A stretch of 64,000 nt of DNA from Takakia lepidozioides (lineage: Eukaryota > Streptophyta > Takakiopsida > Takakiales > Takakiaceae), in contig CM060733.1 in assembly GCA_030704615.1 (NCBI GenBank), positions 45,200,001 to 45,264,000 on the forward strand, in the 5' to 3' direction. Below, one piece after another: positions 22,099 through 35,179 of the stretch. The notes beneath the pieces are model-generated. The model saw only the letters and a list, made by a program, of their open reading frames with translations, did no database searches and was not told the origin of the DNA. How positions within the stretch are numbered: the first letter of the stretch is position 1; each line of letters begins with the position of its first letter. The position numbers were made by a program, and so were the translations under genes.

Positions 22099-25000
22099 TC
22101 ACTTGTGATACAAGAACACAATGCTGAAAACAAAAAACGCCGTCATCTGCACAACACCAACACAAGAAGGTAGTTGAGAAGCGGCTATGTGAAAACCTTT
22201 GCTTTCTTTCCAACGTTATGAACAGTTCTGTAGGTTGAGCTCCTTTACAAAAGAGCTAATAATTGAGAAGTAGGGAGGGGGTGTGAGGATCTGAAAACAT
22301 GACTGAATACATGTGGCTGCCTTCATCATTCCAAGAATTCAGGACCCAAGCAAATCTGAGAATGTCAAGTAACAGCAAAAGAACTCAATCCAGACTAACA
22401 TAATGGAAACCGGGGAGTGAGGAGGACAGACCGTTGAGAAAGCACCACCATAGTACGGGAATGCTGCTGGTATGAATCTTTCATATTCATTATGCCGGAA
22501 AGGCCTCACTGGAATCTGCATCCAGTCATAAACATGCTTCAGTTGCCTGAGCGGTGTGTCACTCACCGTGCAATCACAGCCACATGTGTTAAATCAAAAA
22601 TTTGCTGGTATGTCCATACCAGCAATCCCCTGTGACCAGATGATGGGCTGTACACAAGCTCTAAAGCAGCTTTGGACTCACCTTCAATACCCTGGTGGTA
22701 GAAACCCAACAGCAGGGCTGTGCAATGGTGGATATTTGTGCGCACTCCTCAAGGGTATGACATCACCAACTTCCCAATGACATGACTACATCTTTTTCAG
22801 ATTCCACAATGCAATGTAGAAGAAAACGCAAGTGTCTGGAGACATGTTTCACAGACAATGCAGTAATCAACCTTGGCTGCAAACCAGAGGGAAAAAGTGC
22901 TCTACCTGTTTGCTAAGAGTAAGGCTGGTGTAGCCAAGTCGCCGGTACTCAACTTTGAACTGGAATACACCGTACACATCTGGGACTTGAAATGATGTAG
23001 AATACAGGCCCTATCCATTGTCCCCACAATTGCAGAGGCATCAACAAATTTGAGTCCCAGCTTTGCTGGCCATCCCATTCTGACTTGTTTAACAAAAAAC
23101 TCAAAAAATTTATGTGCAGCTACTAAGATCACTTCTTCAGTACCCTAAATCTCTCATGATGCAATTTCCATGGAGCTAACATGTGAAGACGAGCAGCATC
23201 AAGTGCCTAAAATCCCTTCATAGAACCACCCAGAAGTGAATTGGGTTTTCAAACCACCACACACCCACCCAAAATCTCATAGTTGTAGCTATAAGCTAAT
23301 CACAACTTCTTGGCCTGGCATTTTACAACTCTGGAACTAGGAACTGGTGCCAAATACAGGATTTCCAGACTGTTTTACACTCTGCTGACAGATATGTTAA
23401 ATTAGAAAACATAAATAAATACATAGAAGCCTCATACACACCCATGCAGAACCAGGTTGACCACTAGGTAGATTGAATAATGGCAAATGAGGGTGGAGGT
23501 TTCAATTTTGAGTCATTGGTCCGTAAGACCATCATCACCATTTGTACATAACGGGCTTCAGCATTTGAAGGTGGCAGCATCTCACCTTTCCATCATGAGA
23601 AAGAGTCTTGAGAACGTAGGGGCTCATCATGTAAAATTGAACCTGTACGTCATCAGCCTCGTATGGCTGCCATTCCGTTCCAGTCCATTCATGTATCTCC
23701 ACCGAGTACTCCTGGGTCACAGATCAATGTGGATACGATTCAACTCACAATGTTTCTTGTGGAAGTCAGCAACCGTTTACCTAGATGCCTATAAACCCAG
23801 TCAATACTTTTGAGCTCAGACATGTTAAGGGGACATACGATAAGCAAACATCACACCAATCATGCATACATCATTGTGTTTATGAAAACCTATGCACACA
23901 GGTGAGGCAGAAGAAGCCACTTAAGTGGTACTGCCTTGCCATTACGGAGTCTTCGCTGCCACAGGCAAACTAATCAGGTAGGTGACAATGCCAATGGGCA
24001 ACCGCCATAGGTTCCTCACATTCATGACATCCCATTCACATGATTGAACTGTGATTCAAACAGACAAAGGATGAACAGAAAGGGAGGGCCATGGACTGTG
24101 GACAGGGGGAGAGTACCTCCTCTGTCTCTCTGTCAAGAATGCAAGAAAAGCATAGAAGGGTTATACCAATGACATGTCTAGAGTCTCAACAGGAAGCATA
24201 CCACTTGATCAGTAATCCGGTACATGGGGGGAGCATTAGTCTCTCCAATCTTGTGGTGCTGCACATCCACAGCCTGTCCATCCGTCCCCACAGCGCGGAT
24301 GTCCAACAAATTGGGTGCGATTTTTGCAACAACGACTAAATCAAGCCACCCAGACTTAGGGGCTCTCTTAGTGCTCTTACCAGGCCCATGTGGAAGTCCT
24401 ACATCGACCGATTGAAGCACAACTTCAGAGAGGGATACAGACGGGGATCGGCAGCATTCTACGTCTCCATTGAGAATGACCAGGGTGTCACAAGGGGCCC
24501 CACTGCAGAGGAGCTTCAGAATTGGAGCCCCCACTGCACACTGTAAATGCCGAGTTTGAAGCCTCTCTGAAGACTAATCCCACATTCGCACACATGGCAG
24601 GGAAGATGTTCTTCGTCTGGGATGGGAACGACAGGAAGTTTGTCTGGACAGAGTAACATAGCTGAAATGCATCCGCAAGATATCGACTGGCATTACATGG
24701 TGGACTGCATTGTCGTGAAGGTGGACGTGAGGGACAGACGACTGCTGAAGGGTGCCATGGCGGGTATAAATCTGTAAGTACACTACTATATCCTTGTGTA
24801 GTGCCTATTGCAGCGCCGAAATAGGCAATGATCTTGACTGTCACCCACTGTTTGAACTGGAAATTGGATTGCTGTGCTGAAATCTGGAAAAGTATTGGTG
24901 ACCAAAACATGCCAGCATATGGACTAAATGGCCAGGGAAAAAGAACTAGACAAGGGCGAGAAGCCAAAGGTGGAGCAGTAAAATCAAAATAGTGCAAGAA

Positions 25001-28000
25001 CCACCAAGGGACAGAGATCTAGGGAGATGAAACATCTGCCAGGAGATTCAGATTTATGCACCTTAAGGTGACCACGCTCATGGAATGTCCATTTGCTCAG
25101 CTCCACTGCAAACTGCTCATTTCCAGCTTTGGAATGTCTGGTCACACCAAGGAGTCAGCTTTCATTCAGTTCTGGTTTTAATGGCAAGAGAAGATGCACA
25201 CCAACTTATCCCTCTGATTAGAATAAAACAGGGTCCCCTTCAGGCATCTGCGAGCTTCCTTTCCCAACACAAGATATCAATTGTCCCTATCTGGCCGGAG
25301 TACGCAAAGATACATGACCATAAACCGCAGTGAGTGAGAACTTGCAGTGTGCAATAATACATACCTGGATTCACTGCCAAATTTTTCAACCGCGGATCTG
25401 AAGAACCTGAGCATATAGATTGGATTTTGTTAGAGGACTCCATAATCAATCTCCAGAAGTGAAGCAGCACTGGAACTGAAGTGCAATGCAAAAAGAGTAA
25501 GACTGCAAATTCAATCAAAGCAAGAAATGACAGGGAGAAATGGAAAAGTTTGACTTGAACTAATGATAACTAAAGGAGTAATAGTCTGAAATATTGGCCA
25601 ACCCAGCCAGGAAGAAGAAAAGGGAAAGAGAGAGAAAGACGGAAAAAGAAACTGTACAACGCCACGGGGGGTGCCTGAGGACCCATGGAACAAAGTAGAA
25701 CAGTAAGAATCCCCTTCAGAAAGAAACTTTATAACGTCCATGGGAGGTCCTCCAGTGGGAGAGAGAGAGAGACATACTTGTCACTAAACAGCTCCAATGA
25801 TCCAGAGATCAAAATTCGGGCATTATTCCTAGCCTGCAAATGCGCAGGAGTTAGAATCATGTTTGGCATCCCAGCATCCATTTTCATTTTGTCCTTCCAC
25901 TTCACTACCCCATTATTTTTTCATACAAGCTAAAAAAGAGCATGATTCTAGCATAAAAACCAGTTCATGGTGATCTCAAGCAAGAGGTTTCTTGTGCACT
26001 GCGCGAACATCCAGAAACATCCAAATTACTGCCCAAAGAAGCTGTCAGTGATGGAACAGATGATGAAGAGTCTCATATCAACTTCAAGTACTGGGACTGA
26101 AATCGTGAGTGTACCTGGACAACCGAGACCAGGGCTATGGAGGTGCCAGTGAGAGCAGGTACAGCAAGCAAATCTGTGTTGGGATTTGCGGAGAATGCTG
26201 ACTGGGATGCTGATAGGACCTTCACCACCTATCCAAAATGGCAGCCATGAATGTTAACACTTCCCAAGGAGCTATGCAAGTAGCAATCCCAAGAATACAA
26301 CTAACCCAACTTTGCTGCTGTCTTGCATAGATCTTGTCACTATAATGTACTCATAAGACCTTGTTTACGGTAGCCTTGTGGCAACAAAACGTGCACCCAG
26401 TCTGGGCAGAACAAGAGGGAACAGACACTACCTTTGTGAGGGGCTCACTCCAGCAGCAGGACTTACATTGGTATGAACAACTGGTTTTGGGCTTTCCAGA
26501 CTTCCTCTAGAAAGCCCCTCACACAAGCATCAATCTGCTGTTGAAACCATAACCATGTTTAACTTGGTTTGTTTGGACATTATTTGTGCTTCCAACATGG
26601 CCTTAAAGACACTTCAGCATCCAAGTCACCTTCATCTAGCAGGGTCAGTTCTTCCTGCCTAATATACAGGTACTTGAAAATATCCTCTACCTTTCTCCGC
26701 CAGCACTAACCCTGTTGAACAGGATGATCTTGCTTCAAAGAAAGAGTCTGTAGGGTATCTCTATCAAGCATACGATTGAACTGACCCCACATAATTACAC
26801 ATTCCCCTGGAAAAGTTTATGTTGCTTGACAAATTCAACCTAGAGAAGTGCAAATTGCATCAAACTGTGAAAATTAAAAGGGTTAAAAGTTGAAAGAACA
26901 GTAGTGCTGCACTCACCAGCTCACTTGCAGGGTTCACAGCATGCGCAATACCACGAAACAAAACAGGGGCCTGAATTTTCAAAAAAATGACATTAGTTAT
27001 ATCAGCTGCAAAGGGAGAAAGAGAGTGAACTCAAGACGATGTTCGCCATAGCCCCTTAAAGGAGGAAAGACGGTGAGAAACGAAAGAAAAGAAGTTTAAC
27101 CCCAGCTCGTTGATCTCACCGCCCAGAGGGCCTTCAAACAGCAACTACATACAGAGAGGGATGTACCTCATTAGACCTTGAAGTGGCCTTGTGGCTAGGG
27201 CCTCCTTTGGACAAAAATTGCTTTACCATTATTATTCTGCAATTATTTACGGAAAACCTACCTATGTATCAAGGGATTGTAGGTTTAGAGGAAGACCTGT
27301 ACCTGAATGTTATTGGAGCCCAAGATAACAGGGGCATCAACAAAGGAGTCTGCAGCAATCAGAGAATGGTCACTCTCAGTCTGCGAGACTGAAAAATTCA
27401 TATGGTCTATCACCACTGCCTCTGGCTCCTGCCCCCACCCCAGACATATCCCATTTAGCCATATCCACGGTGTTCAAGGACAACTAGTATACATATGGTT
27501 AGAAACTAAATAAAAGGTTGTTTGACAAAGACTTCATATATGAAATGCCATTCTGTCATGCTGACCTCGTCAAAATCAGCCCCACATTCAGTGGCAATAT
27601 CACGGATGACATCAGATGTGGAGGTGTCGGCTGCCAAAATGAGATCATGGCCAGCATCTATAAAATCCAGTACCGCTGCTACATCCAACGTGCCTCCTAG
27701 ACCTGCAAATGGAACATTTACGTATCAAAATATTGGACTGGTGCACAAGTTGGCATAGTGTCAGAACACCATAAGAATTTGTTTTTTTGTTTCTTGGTCA
27801 TCTCGTAAGTCTATGTATGTGAGACACTCTATCTGCGTGAGAGCTTAGTAAACTTCATGCTTATCATAACAAAACAAGGAACTATGGGCCATTCAGCTAG
27901 GTTCAAGCTGTTGTGATTCAGATTGCTGTAGGCCTGCAATTTGCTGAACTTTCTCACTGGTCAGCAGGAGAGAGAGGGGTAGGCTTCACTGCAAAGATCT

Positions 28001-28992
28001 AGAAGGAGAGGGTCTCGGTTTCATTCAATACCAGTTGTGTCTCAAAACTACTATTCAGCAGGTGACCTACCATCCTCTTCAACTGCATTTTGCCTTCAGT
28101 CCAGAAAAATTATGATAATTACAAGACAGTAGTAGGTGCTGCAAGGGATAGACACGTACTTTCGACAGAAGGGGCAAACAATATGAGGGCGTCGTACAAG
28201 AACTCTCCGTACCGCTGTAAGGCCAGCTTTGGATCATCGGCCAGCTTGAATGCAAGCTCATAGCCTCTATCTGCTTCCACCACGCAGACGACGAAAACAC
28301 CAAGTCAGCTATAATTTGAATCAGTTGATTACTACGAGGGAATTGACAACAGTCACGATCCTTGGTCCACGGGTTAAAACTGAAGTAACTAGGCACAGCA
28401 ACGACCTCCTTTCTTCTGTATATAACGATTTCTATTCACCATTCTCTTGCTGACATCAAGCGCCTCTTGCAACCCGTGGAATGTCAGTACCTTGTTGGAA
28501 GACAGACCTAAAATTAGTGTCAAAACCGAGGTATTAGTGTCAAAACTGAGCCGGCGCATCCATGATTGGACACGATAGAACGTGGATTAAAAAGGCCCGA
28601 GCTTACGCTTGATCCCTTTCCCTTCATCGTGCATTGTGTGACAGACAAGATCATGATCCGTAGATCGAAGTCAGCTTACGCTCACCAGCTGCACCACTAT
28701 ACACAGCTGATCCTGATCCGGCATTTTCAGAAAAACAAGTGACCACGATTGATAAGATAACATTTCAGTTTGGTGCGAGGGAGTGTGAGGCTTCAGAAAA
28801 CCAGCGAGGTAGGCGCGAAAGCGGGAAACCTGACAGTGACTTGAAGAATATGGAATGCGACGACTTGATCGAAAGATCATCCAAAAGAACCAGTATACGC
28901 TGATCGGTGGGACGATCCTGCGAGAATCCGGAGCATAAAAAAGGCCCGAGAAGGAGGCAGAGTAGCGCGAGCCAGGCCGAGGTGATCGCCAT
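22099..28992 (-). CDS. OST48: Oligosaccharyltransferase 48 kDa subunit (OST48/DDOST/Wbp1), 14 exons, 437 residues
   Basis: Exons: 28992-28830, 28270-28160, 27702-27566, 27428-27303, 26970-26917, 26228-26115, 25833-25778, 25406-25365, 25137-25062, 24273-24202, 23711-23586, 23010-22906, 22515-22432, 22146-22099. All introns are GT-AG. The sum is 1314 bases, giving 437 residues with no stop or shift, the usual family length. An N-terminal signal peptide (about residues 1-23) is followed by the family hallmark [19 protein letters not shown], then [68 protein letters not shown] and [19 protein letters not shown] single C-terminal membrane helix ends in LYHK. OST48 is a non-catalytic subunit of the ER complex that transfers the lipid-linked glycan to Asn residues. 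The protein would be mainly lumenal with a short cytosolic tail. The gene looks intact and functional, with many short exons and introns of 100-800 bases. Confidence 0.95.
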
Positions 28993-30100
28993 CGCCGCTC
29001 CCTTGTACTCCCGCTACTCCTCCTTCTTCCTTTAGGGCTCCTTCGTAATACTAGGGACTAAAATTCACACGGGAAAATCTTCATCGAAAACTTATTATTA
29101 TCCCATAACACTGCAACTTACTTACTCCGACGGGCTCCCTTTTATGCATTTAGCGAAAAATATATGAATTAAAAAAAAAAGCCTCTAAACATACGATACA
29201 CAACTTTCAGACAAAAATGGGCTCCGTCCTCCTTCAGAGAAAAAGCCCAACCATCAAAGTTCGTCCGAACTCAACGCTTGTAAGGAGATTGGATTCTTCA
29301 GTTTCTCGAGTCATACGGACATAGATAGGGGAAGTAGATGCTTGCAATTTGTTCTTCGCGTGAGCTCTTTCCGTCTTCCTCGTAATTCTTGACAGGTAGG
29401 AATTGCGCATTGCATGTCTCGTTTTCATACTTGTTTCCTGATTTGCTTGCTGAAGCTTATTTGTCCCCGCTGTTCATCCCCTTCGTTGCTTTACTCTCTT
29501 CGCAAAATATAATCTAGGGAGAGGAAGAGGAATAACCCCTTCTAGACATGAGTCTTGCTCCAAAGTGTATTAAAAATATAATGAACAAAGATTTCTAAAC
29601 TTCAATGGCTTTCATGCCAATCCAAGTCATTGTTGCAATGAACATATCCATGAACCTTATGTGGGAATGTGTGTCACGGAGTCACACTAGGCCTTCTTCT
29701 CTCTTTGGCTCCCTGGTACTATGTGATTGATGAATTTGAAGCTTATGTAGATTTCTAATGTGGGTAGGGTTTGTGTTCTGTGACATAATTCGGCGCATTA
29801 TGGTTCTTGTAGTGGTGGTGAGCTTGGGGTTTGCACACTAGGTGAAAGTAAGAGGAGCAAGGCAAGTCGAATTTTGCTTCCAGGTCTTGACAATGCCCAT
29901 TACAATTTGTCTGCTGCGTCCGGGGCCCCCCTACTCTACGGTACAATAACTTTAGAACCTTAGCTCTGGTTTGGATTTTAGTTTAGGTATCATTGCAACA
30001 TTGTCTGTTAGGAGGTAGGAGGTAGGAAGTAGGAGATAGGAGGAAACTCTACGTGCAGAGAGAACATGTATTATCCTATCAAAATTGTCGTGCGCATATG
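28993..30100. other. No gene; promoter side of OST48
   Basis: AT-rich sequence with only short frames. The first few hundred bases next to 28992 should hold the OST48 promoter and 5' UTR, but no clear TATA box in the right position stands out. A short purine-rich tandem (AGGAGGTAGGA units) occurs at about 30009-30040. The right part may belong to the LTR of the adjacent gypsy element. Confidence 0.4.
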
Positions 30101-30105
30101 TATCG

Positions 30106-30430
30106 CTACACAACTACATCGTTGTCCAAACTACACCACACATATATGCACAATAAAGTAGTCTGCCACAATCGCCCCCCTAGCTGGTGGATAGGTCCAT
30201 CTAACTCCAGATAGCTACAAGATGTAATAGCCACAGCCGTACTAAGTCCTCTATCACTGTCCCTATTGTACTCAAACTCTATAGACCAAGAGGCCGGGTA
30301 CAAGAATAGCCCCATCGTTAGTCGCCGTCTTGCAATCTGTGAATTTGAGCCAGAATCTCGTGTGTTCAAGGTCTCATAGTAGCTTGGCCTAGTATTTCTT
30401 GTTAGTCTCCCATGGTTGTATCCACTCCCA
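30106..30430 (-). other. 3' non-coding end of the methyltransferase-type gypsy element, with candidate polypurine tract
   Basis: Downstream of the PHD-finger frame on the minus strand, the sequence reaches CTAGGGGGGCGAT (plus 30171-30183). This G-run is the best candidate polypurine tract for second-strand priming. TTGTGGCAGACTAC follows and would begin the 3' LTR. The LTR right end and the matching 5' LTR are not found, so the boundary is inferred. Confidence 0.35.
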
Positions 30431-30850
30431 CTATCCAATGTAATGCGGACATAACCAATCCCCATCAGGAACCATCTCAAGAGGTGGAGTCAAGCATCCC
30501 ATATGCCAATCTCTAGAGCATCGATCACACACCAGCATGGTGGCTGCCCTTTTAGCAGACCCACACAACATACACCTCAAACTTGTAGGTACCACTGTCA
30601 GGTTTGGGTCAATCCTGCCATCGACATTCGGAAGGTAACATGACGCACAATTACGCACATGGTCCTTCCAAGTTATGTCATCCCGCCCCTCTAAGATCAA
30701 GACGTCTGAGGGCAAGACCTCTCGAACCCTCAAAATAATACGTCCTGCAGTCACATCCAAGGTCGGGAGCAGTCTGCTGCAGATAAACATAGTCACCAGG
30801 GTTAAATCTCCGAACCCTAGGACGATAGCCCCCACCACGTATGGTAGCAT
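30431..30850 (-). pseudogene. Integrase C-terminal module with a PHD-type zinc finger
   Basis: Frame of 139 codons continuing the integrase. It has a GPY/F-like beta module (residues about 10-52: GDLTLV..., RVREVLPSDVLIL). A PHD-type finger follows: RCMLCG, LVCDRCSRDWHMGCLTPP, DGDWLCP. The first seven zinc ligands (C-x2-C, C-x2-C, H-x2-C, C) are in place, but the eighth is Tyr (CPHY), probably TGC to TAC. PHD fingers read histone H3 tails. In chromoviruses a chromodomain occupies this position and directs insertion. By analogy this finger may target integration to marked chromatin; that is inference. Confidence 0.75.
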
Positions 30851-30869
30851 ATCTCAACGTATCACGATG

Positions 30870-31739
30870 TTATGCAATGGCAAGGTTCTCGAAAACCATG
30901 GGCATGACTTTCTTGAACAACTCTGCACGTTGATCACATGCACGTGCCCACACGTCCGGATCGTCAAGGTTAAGAACTGTAGCAGCTTCTCTGGGAATGG
31001 ATGTAGGCAAATCTGGCTCTCGGCCAAAGAGAAGAAAGTATGGTGAGAAGGAGGCAAGTGATGCTTGCTTACTGAACCTGTAGCCCATGGCTAACCAGGG
31101 TAACTGAAGGTCTCAATCTCCTAGGTGTCCCTTCTGCAAGCCATACTTGCGCAAACCCATCTTTACTGTCTGAACAACCCTCTCTGGCAAGCCATCGGCC
31201 TCAGGATGATCCCGAGAAGTGGTGCGGTGGTCTACCAAGGCCTTGTCACACAAAGCCTGAAACTCCCCCCAAGAACTCTCTCCCTTGGCCGTGAGTACCT
31301 CAGCTGGAGCACCGAATCGGCTAAGTACACAATCCAAGAATGCATACGCAGCTCCCTCACTAGTCTTATCAGGCAATGGAACCAACTCGATCCACTTGGA
31401 GAAGTGTTTCACCATCACCAACACGTACTTGTTGTGGCGCATGGTCAGTGGCAACGGCCCTGCGAAGTCAAGACTCCACCTGTAGCCCAATCCCATGATC
31501 GGAAGAGGGTGCAATTGTGGAGTAAGGGCGTTGAATGAAGCACGCACCTTGCCATACACCATGCACCTAGCCACAAATTGTTGCACTTCTGTGTGCATAC
31601 CACGCCACCAATACTGCCCATGCAGTAAACTATGAGTGCGTCGCACCCCAAAATGCACCAACTCCTCATGGGCATGCCGCACTAACCGTGCCCGCTGTGC
31701 TGGGTGAGGCACAATCCTCACTCGACCATCCTCCCACAC
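30870..31739 (-). pseudogene. Integrase of the methyltransferase-type gypsy element
   Basis: The main frame covers 31739-31113, with a remnant at 31088-30870. The zinc-binding region reads HAHEELVHFG, then FVARCMVYGK, so the second Cys of the HHCC motif is lost. In the DDE core the first Asp is present (SLDFAG). The second is replaced: LTAKGESS stands where LTD.G normally occurs. The Glu region is recognisable (HPEADGLPERVVQTVK). The enzyme would insert element cDNA, but the missing Asp and Cys, the stop after GHLGD and the phase change make this copy dead. Confidence 0.8.
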
Positions 31740-31930
31740 TCGGAGCAGGTGTGTCTCCTCCCACTTGAACCTCTTGGCTCGTTATAGGATCCGATCCCTT
31801 TCCTTGGTAGTCACAGTGGTTGTCGTGTCTCCAGTGCGGAGGTAGTCCAACACAGCTGAATCCTCATGTATATCTTTGGCGCCACCTTGCTCATTGCTGG
31901 CCTCAGGGTCCTCAGACACTTGATCTACAG

Positions 31931-32373
31931 TCATCCCTGTTGCAGGTCCACCTGGCCTTCTACTGCCAAGATACACAGAAATGCAGATGCATGCCATCCG
32001 GGCACCATCTCCTCGTCCGTCTCACCATGCCACCGAGCTCCAGTGTCATCCTGCTGGCTTGTGCATGGATTGCGACTCAACCCATCTGCATCCCAATTGA
32101 CCAAACCCGGTCGATGCACAACCTGAAAGTCATACTCTTGAAGGATGAGTGCTTACCGTGCAAGCTTCCCTGTAAGCTTGTCTGATTCCATCAATCACTT
32201 GAGTGGTTGGTGATCCGTGACAAGGGTGAAGATATTGTCGTATAGATAGCACCTGAAGTGTGCCACGGCCCACACTGCAGCTAAGCATTCTCCCTCATAT
32301 GAGCTATACTTAGACTCTGCAGCGTTGTTCGAGCATAAGCCATTACAAACTCTCTTCCCTCATCATCCACCTA
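31931..32373 (-). pseudogene. RNase H domain, decayed
   Basis: After RT there is an in-frame TAG (GLGVVLT then stop, then VDDEG). The remaining RNase H sequence is spread over several phases. [10 protein letters not shown] and HFRCYLYD-like text is visible, ending in VVHRPGLVNWDADGLSR (about 32119-32060), the usual end of a gypsy RNase H before the integrase. The domain would degrade the RNA strand of the RNA-DNA hybrid. The stretch from 31740 to 31930 is connection sequence with no motif. Confidence 0.65.
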
Positions 32374-33490
32374 TGTGAGCACCACTCCAAGCCCCAGCAT
32401 GTTCCAATCTGTATACAGCTGAAAAGGACACCCCCTGATAGGTCGTCTCAAGATGGGCGCCGAGGTCATCCTCGCCTTGAGCTCTTGAAAAGCTTGTTCT
32501 TGCTCATCTTCCCACTGCCACTCCTGGTCCACCTTGGTCAGTTTGATTAGAGCTTTTGCAATGGCACTAAATCCCTTAACAAACCGTCTATAATAGTTTG
32601 TTAACCCAATGCAAGCCAGAACTAGGCTCACATCTGTGGGGCGTGGAATCTGTGCAATGGCCTCTACCTTAGTTTGTTGTACCCCCAATCCTCTATGATA
32701 TATCATGTGACCCAGATACTCAATTTGGTTGTGGAAAAACTTGCACTTCCCCGGATGTAACTTCAATCTGTGCGCCCTCAAGCGCTCAAATACCACCTGA
32801 AGGTGTCTCTCATGCTCCTCCACCGTAGCACTAAAGATGATGATGTCATCTATGTAGCACCGAGCAAACTCCACCCCTGCTAGAATCCTGTCCATGACTC
32901 TCTGAAACTCTGTCGGAGCGTTCTTAAGCCCAAATGGTAAGAACCGCCACTAGTATAGGCAATCCTTCCCGTGCTCATTGATCCCCCAGAATGTCTTCTG
33001 CTTATCTGCCTCCTTGATCGGCAACTGGTGATATCCGGATCGTAAATCCAAAGTGCTAAAGACCTTGGCATGCCCAATGGCATCAAAGATCTCCTCAGGT
33101 GTCGGCATGGCATACCTATCGGACTTGGTCTGACGATTTACATGCCGGTAATCACCGCACATACGTCTCTCCGTCCAATTGTCATAGACATCCTTCTTGG
33201 CTAGCATCACTGTGGTTGAAGCATACTCTCCCCCAGATAGCTCCACCAAACCAGCCTCCCAAAGGTCCTGAGTTCTCATATGAATCAAGGACCTCTTCAT
33301 GTCACTGTATCTATAAGATCTTCGAATGATTGGCGTGTCAGTAGCCAATTCAATGCGAATTTCTTGACCTTTCAGTGCTCCTAAGTCCTTCAAACTGAAG
33401 GCAAAGCAGTTCCTGTAAGCCCTCAAGAACCGTCGTATACGTCGTATCTCACCTCCGGTGACTATAGGTCCAACATCAGGCTCCCAGTTG
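32371..33490 (-). pseudogene. Reverse transcriptase of the methyltransferase-type gypsy element
   Basis: Two pieces in the same frame (33426-32950 and 32895-32371) are separated by one TAG after GKDCLY, where an aromatic or Gln residue is expected (Y-x-WRFLPFGLKNAP). Motifs: [40 protein letters not shown] (catalytic YIDD intact), LHPGKCKFF and YLGHMI. A short RNase H start (RGCPFQLYTDWNMLG) follows. Upstream the same frame runs into the linker shared with the copy at 5.9-6.4 kb. It would copy element RNA into DNA. Apart from the TAG the RT is well preserved. Confidence 0.85.
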
Positions 33491-34034
33491 TCCTCCGTGA
33501 CTGCAACCTTGAGTCCAGCAGGCTTAGAGGTAGAAGACGCGTCCCGTGGTTGCTATGCTGCAACCTCTTGAGTAGTGACCACTGCCTCCTCTATCAGTGA
33601 CAATGTCTCATCCTGCCCCATCATCCTATCCTTGAGGACCTCCTCACCCAAGAAAAATCCCCAACCTCATCCATCACCGCCGCCTTGGCTGCCAACTCCT
33701 TCTGAACCTCGAGCACTTCCCACGTGTGCCATGGATGCGGCCTACACCTCGTGGTCCTCACCTGTTCGCCCCCACTCGTTGCATGTACCGTCTCGGTAGG
33801 CAGGGAGACCCTCAAGGGAAGTGTACTTCATACTCTACGTTGCTCAGCCATAGCTAAGCTGATAATCCAGGTCAAGCAATTGAGGTCCATTGCTTGCCCC
33901 AACACCTGACGACGTGATGCCTCAGAAACAGATGGCACCGTCATGGTACCAGTGGTAAAACCCATCGCCCGCTCGCGCTCGTCAGCATTGGGCTCCACTA
34001 ATTGCTGCAACTGGCTATCTGTCGCACACCTCAC
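33491..34034 (-). pseudogene. C-terminal end of the element C5-methyltransferase plus linker to RT
   Basis: Read from 34034, the frame gives DSQLQQLVEPNADERERAMG, then FTTGTMTVPSVSEASRRQVL and GQAMDLNCLTWII. The first part is the same as the end of the methyltransferase at 5.8-5.9 kb, and it continues into motif X. This copy therefore joins methyltransferase directly to RT and proves the domain order protease, methyltransferase, RT. The linker (to about 33500) is Glu/Lys-rich and phase-shifted. The copy is cut at 34034, so motifs I to VIII are absent here. Confidence 0.8.
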
Positions 34035-35160
34035 TTCGGTAAGATCCCCTTCAAGTCATAGTTACTCACTTTGATGTGCGCGCCTAACTCCCAACCTGGC
34101 TGCTGAGCCAACTTGGAGCTTCAGCTGCTCACCGGGACATAACGGTCCCCCTTTTCTCTTCCACTAGACCCTCCACCAATTTGGGCCTAGTGGAAATTCC
34201 CTTTGGTAGATGGCAGTCCGGAATAGCTCCCCACTCTTTGGTCGCTTTCCGGCTCACTCGCTTACTCACTAGTTTTTGGTCACCAATGGGCTTCCACCAT
34301 TCTTGGGGTTACTACTCCCTATATATACTTCTATGACTGTCCGCGGGGGTTTCACAAACAACCATGCCATTTTATGGCGAACCACCACGAAGACCCTCGA
34401 CTTCCGGTGATGAGTCGCGGTGAGTCTTGGCCCACCCACCACATCCCCATTGGGTTGTGATGAGTCCCAAGACTCCCCACGACTCTCACCACGAGGTCTC
34501 CGCCCCAAGGTGAGTCCTATGCCACCCCCACTAAGTCCCGCTAAGCTACCACCGCCTCCTTGAGTACCTTGGGCACTCAAGGGTGCTTCAGCCCCCCGTA
34601 CCTATCGCTGCCACTGCCCCCACAACAAGGGCAGCCCCTCTTGTGTCCCGACCCCCTGCCCTCAAGGCAAAGGGCCGCGACACACACCCCTACCAACAGG
34701 GAGTCGATGTCCTCATCGACTTGTCCATTTTGTAGAAACAAACATCCAAGTTGTGGCGTCCCACATCAAGGAGTTTGTTTCCGTACCATGGCGTCCCATG
34801 GCAAAGAACCAAACCCCACACTTGACTCTACTCTCCACTAGCTAGTTCGGCCGACTTCCTCCAAGTCCCGGCCAAGGGTGGAGCCTTGCAAGCTCCTCCC
34901 AGTGCACTCTTCTTGGTCTACTTCAAGGCCAAGGAACGATCCTCCCCGAGGATCGAATCGCCTTATTGCAACAACATTGCTTGCGACCGCTCATGATGCC
35001 GCTTTTGGCATCACCTCGAGCAAGGGTTCATCTCGAACCCTCTTTGACTAGGAAGATAACCTTGAACCAATCGTGCGCCCCAATCACTACAATTGGGTCC
35101 GCCTTGGAATGTTGGCCTGAGGTACGGGAACACGCCGAAGCCGCACTACGACTTCGTCCC
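34035..35160. other. No gene; LTR-like or unclassified repeat DNA
   Basis: C-rich sequence with a possible TATA box (CTATATATAC, 34317-34326). Several CCCCAC-rich stretches and repeated GGCGTCCCA lie near 34757 and 34790. It sits between two gypsy fragments and may contain LTR sequence, but no repeat pair was found to define ends. Confidence 0.35.
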
Positions 35161-35179
35161 GATGCTACATGATTATAGT

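Noticed and set aside
24178-24534. A 118-codon minus-strand ORF as a separate gene
   Set aside because: Only its middle (24202-24273) is coding, as exon 10 of OST48. The rest is intron.
31125-33909. Plus-strand ORFs opposite the gypsy integrase and RT
   Set aside because: They are antisense shadows of the element's coding strand.
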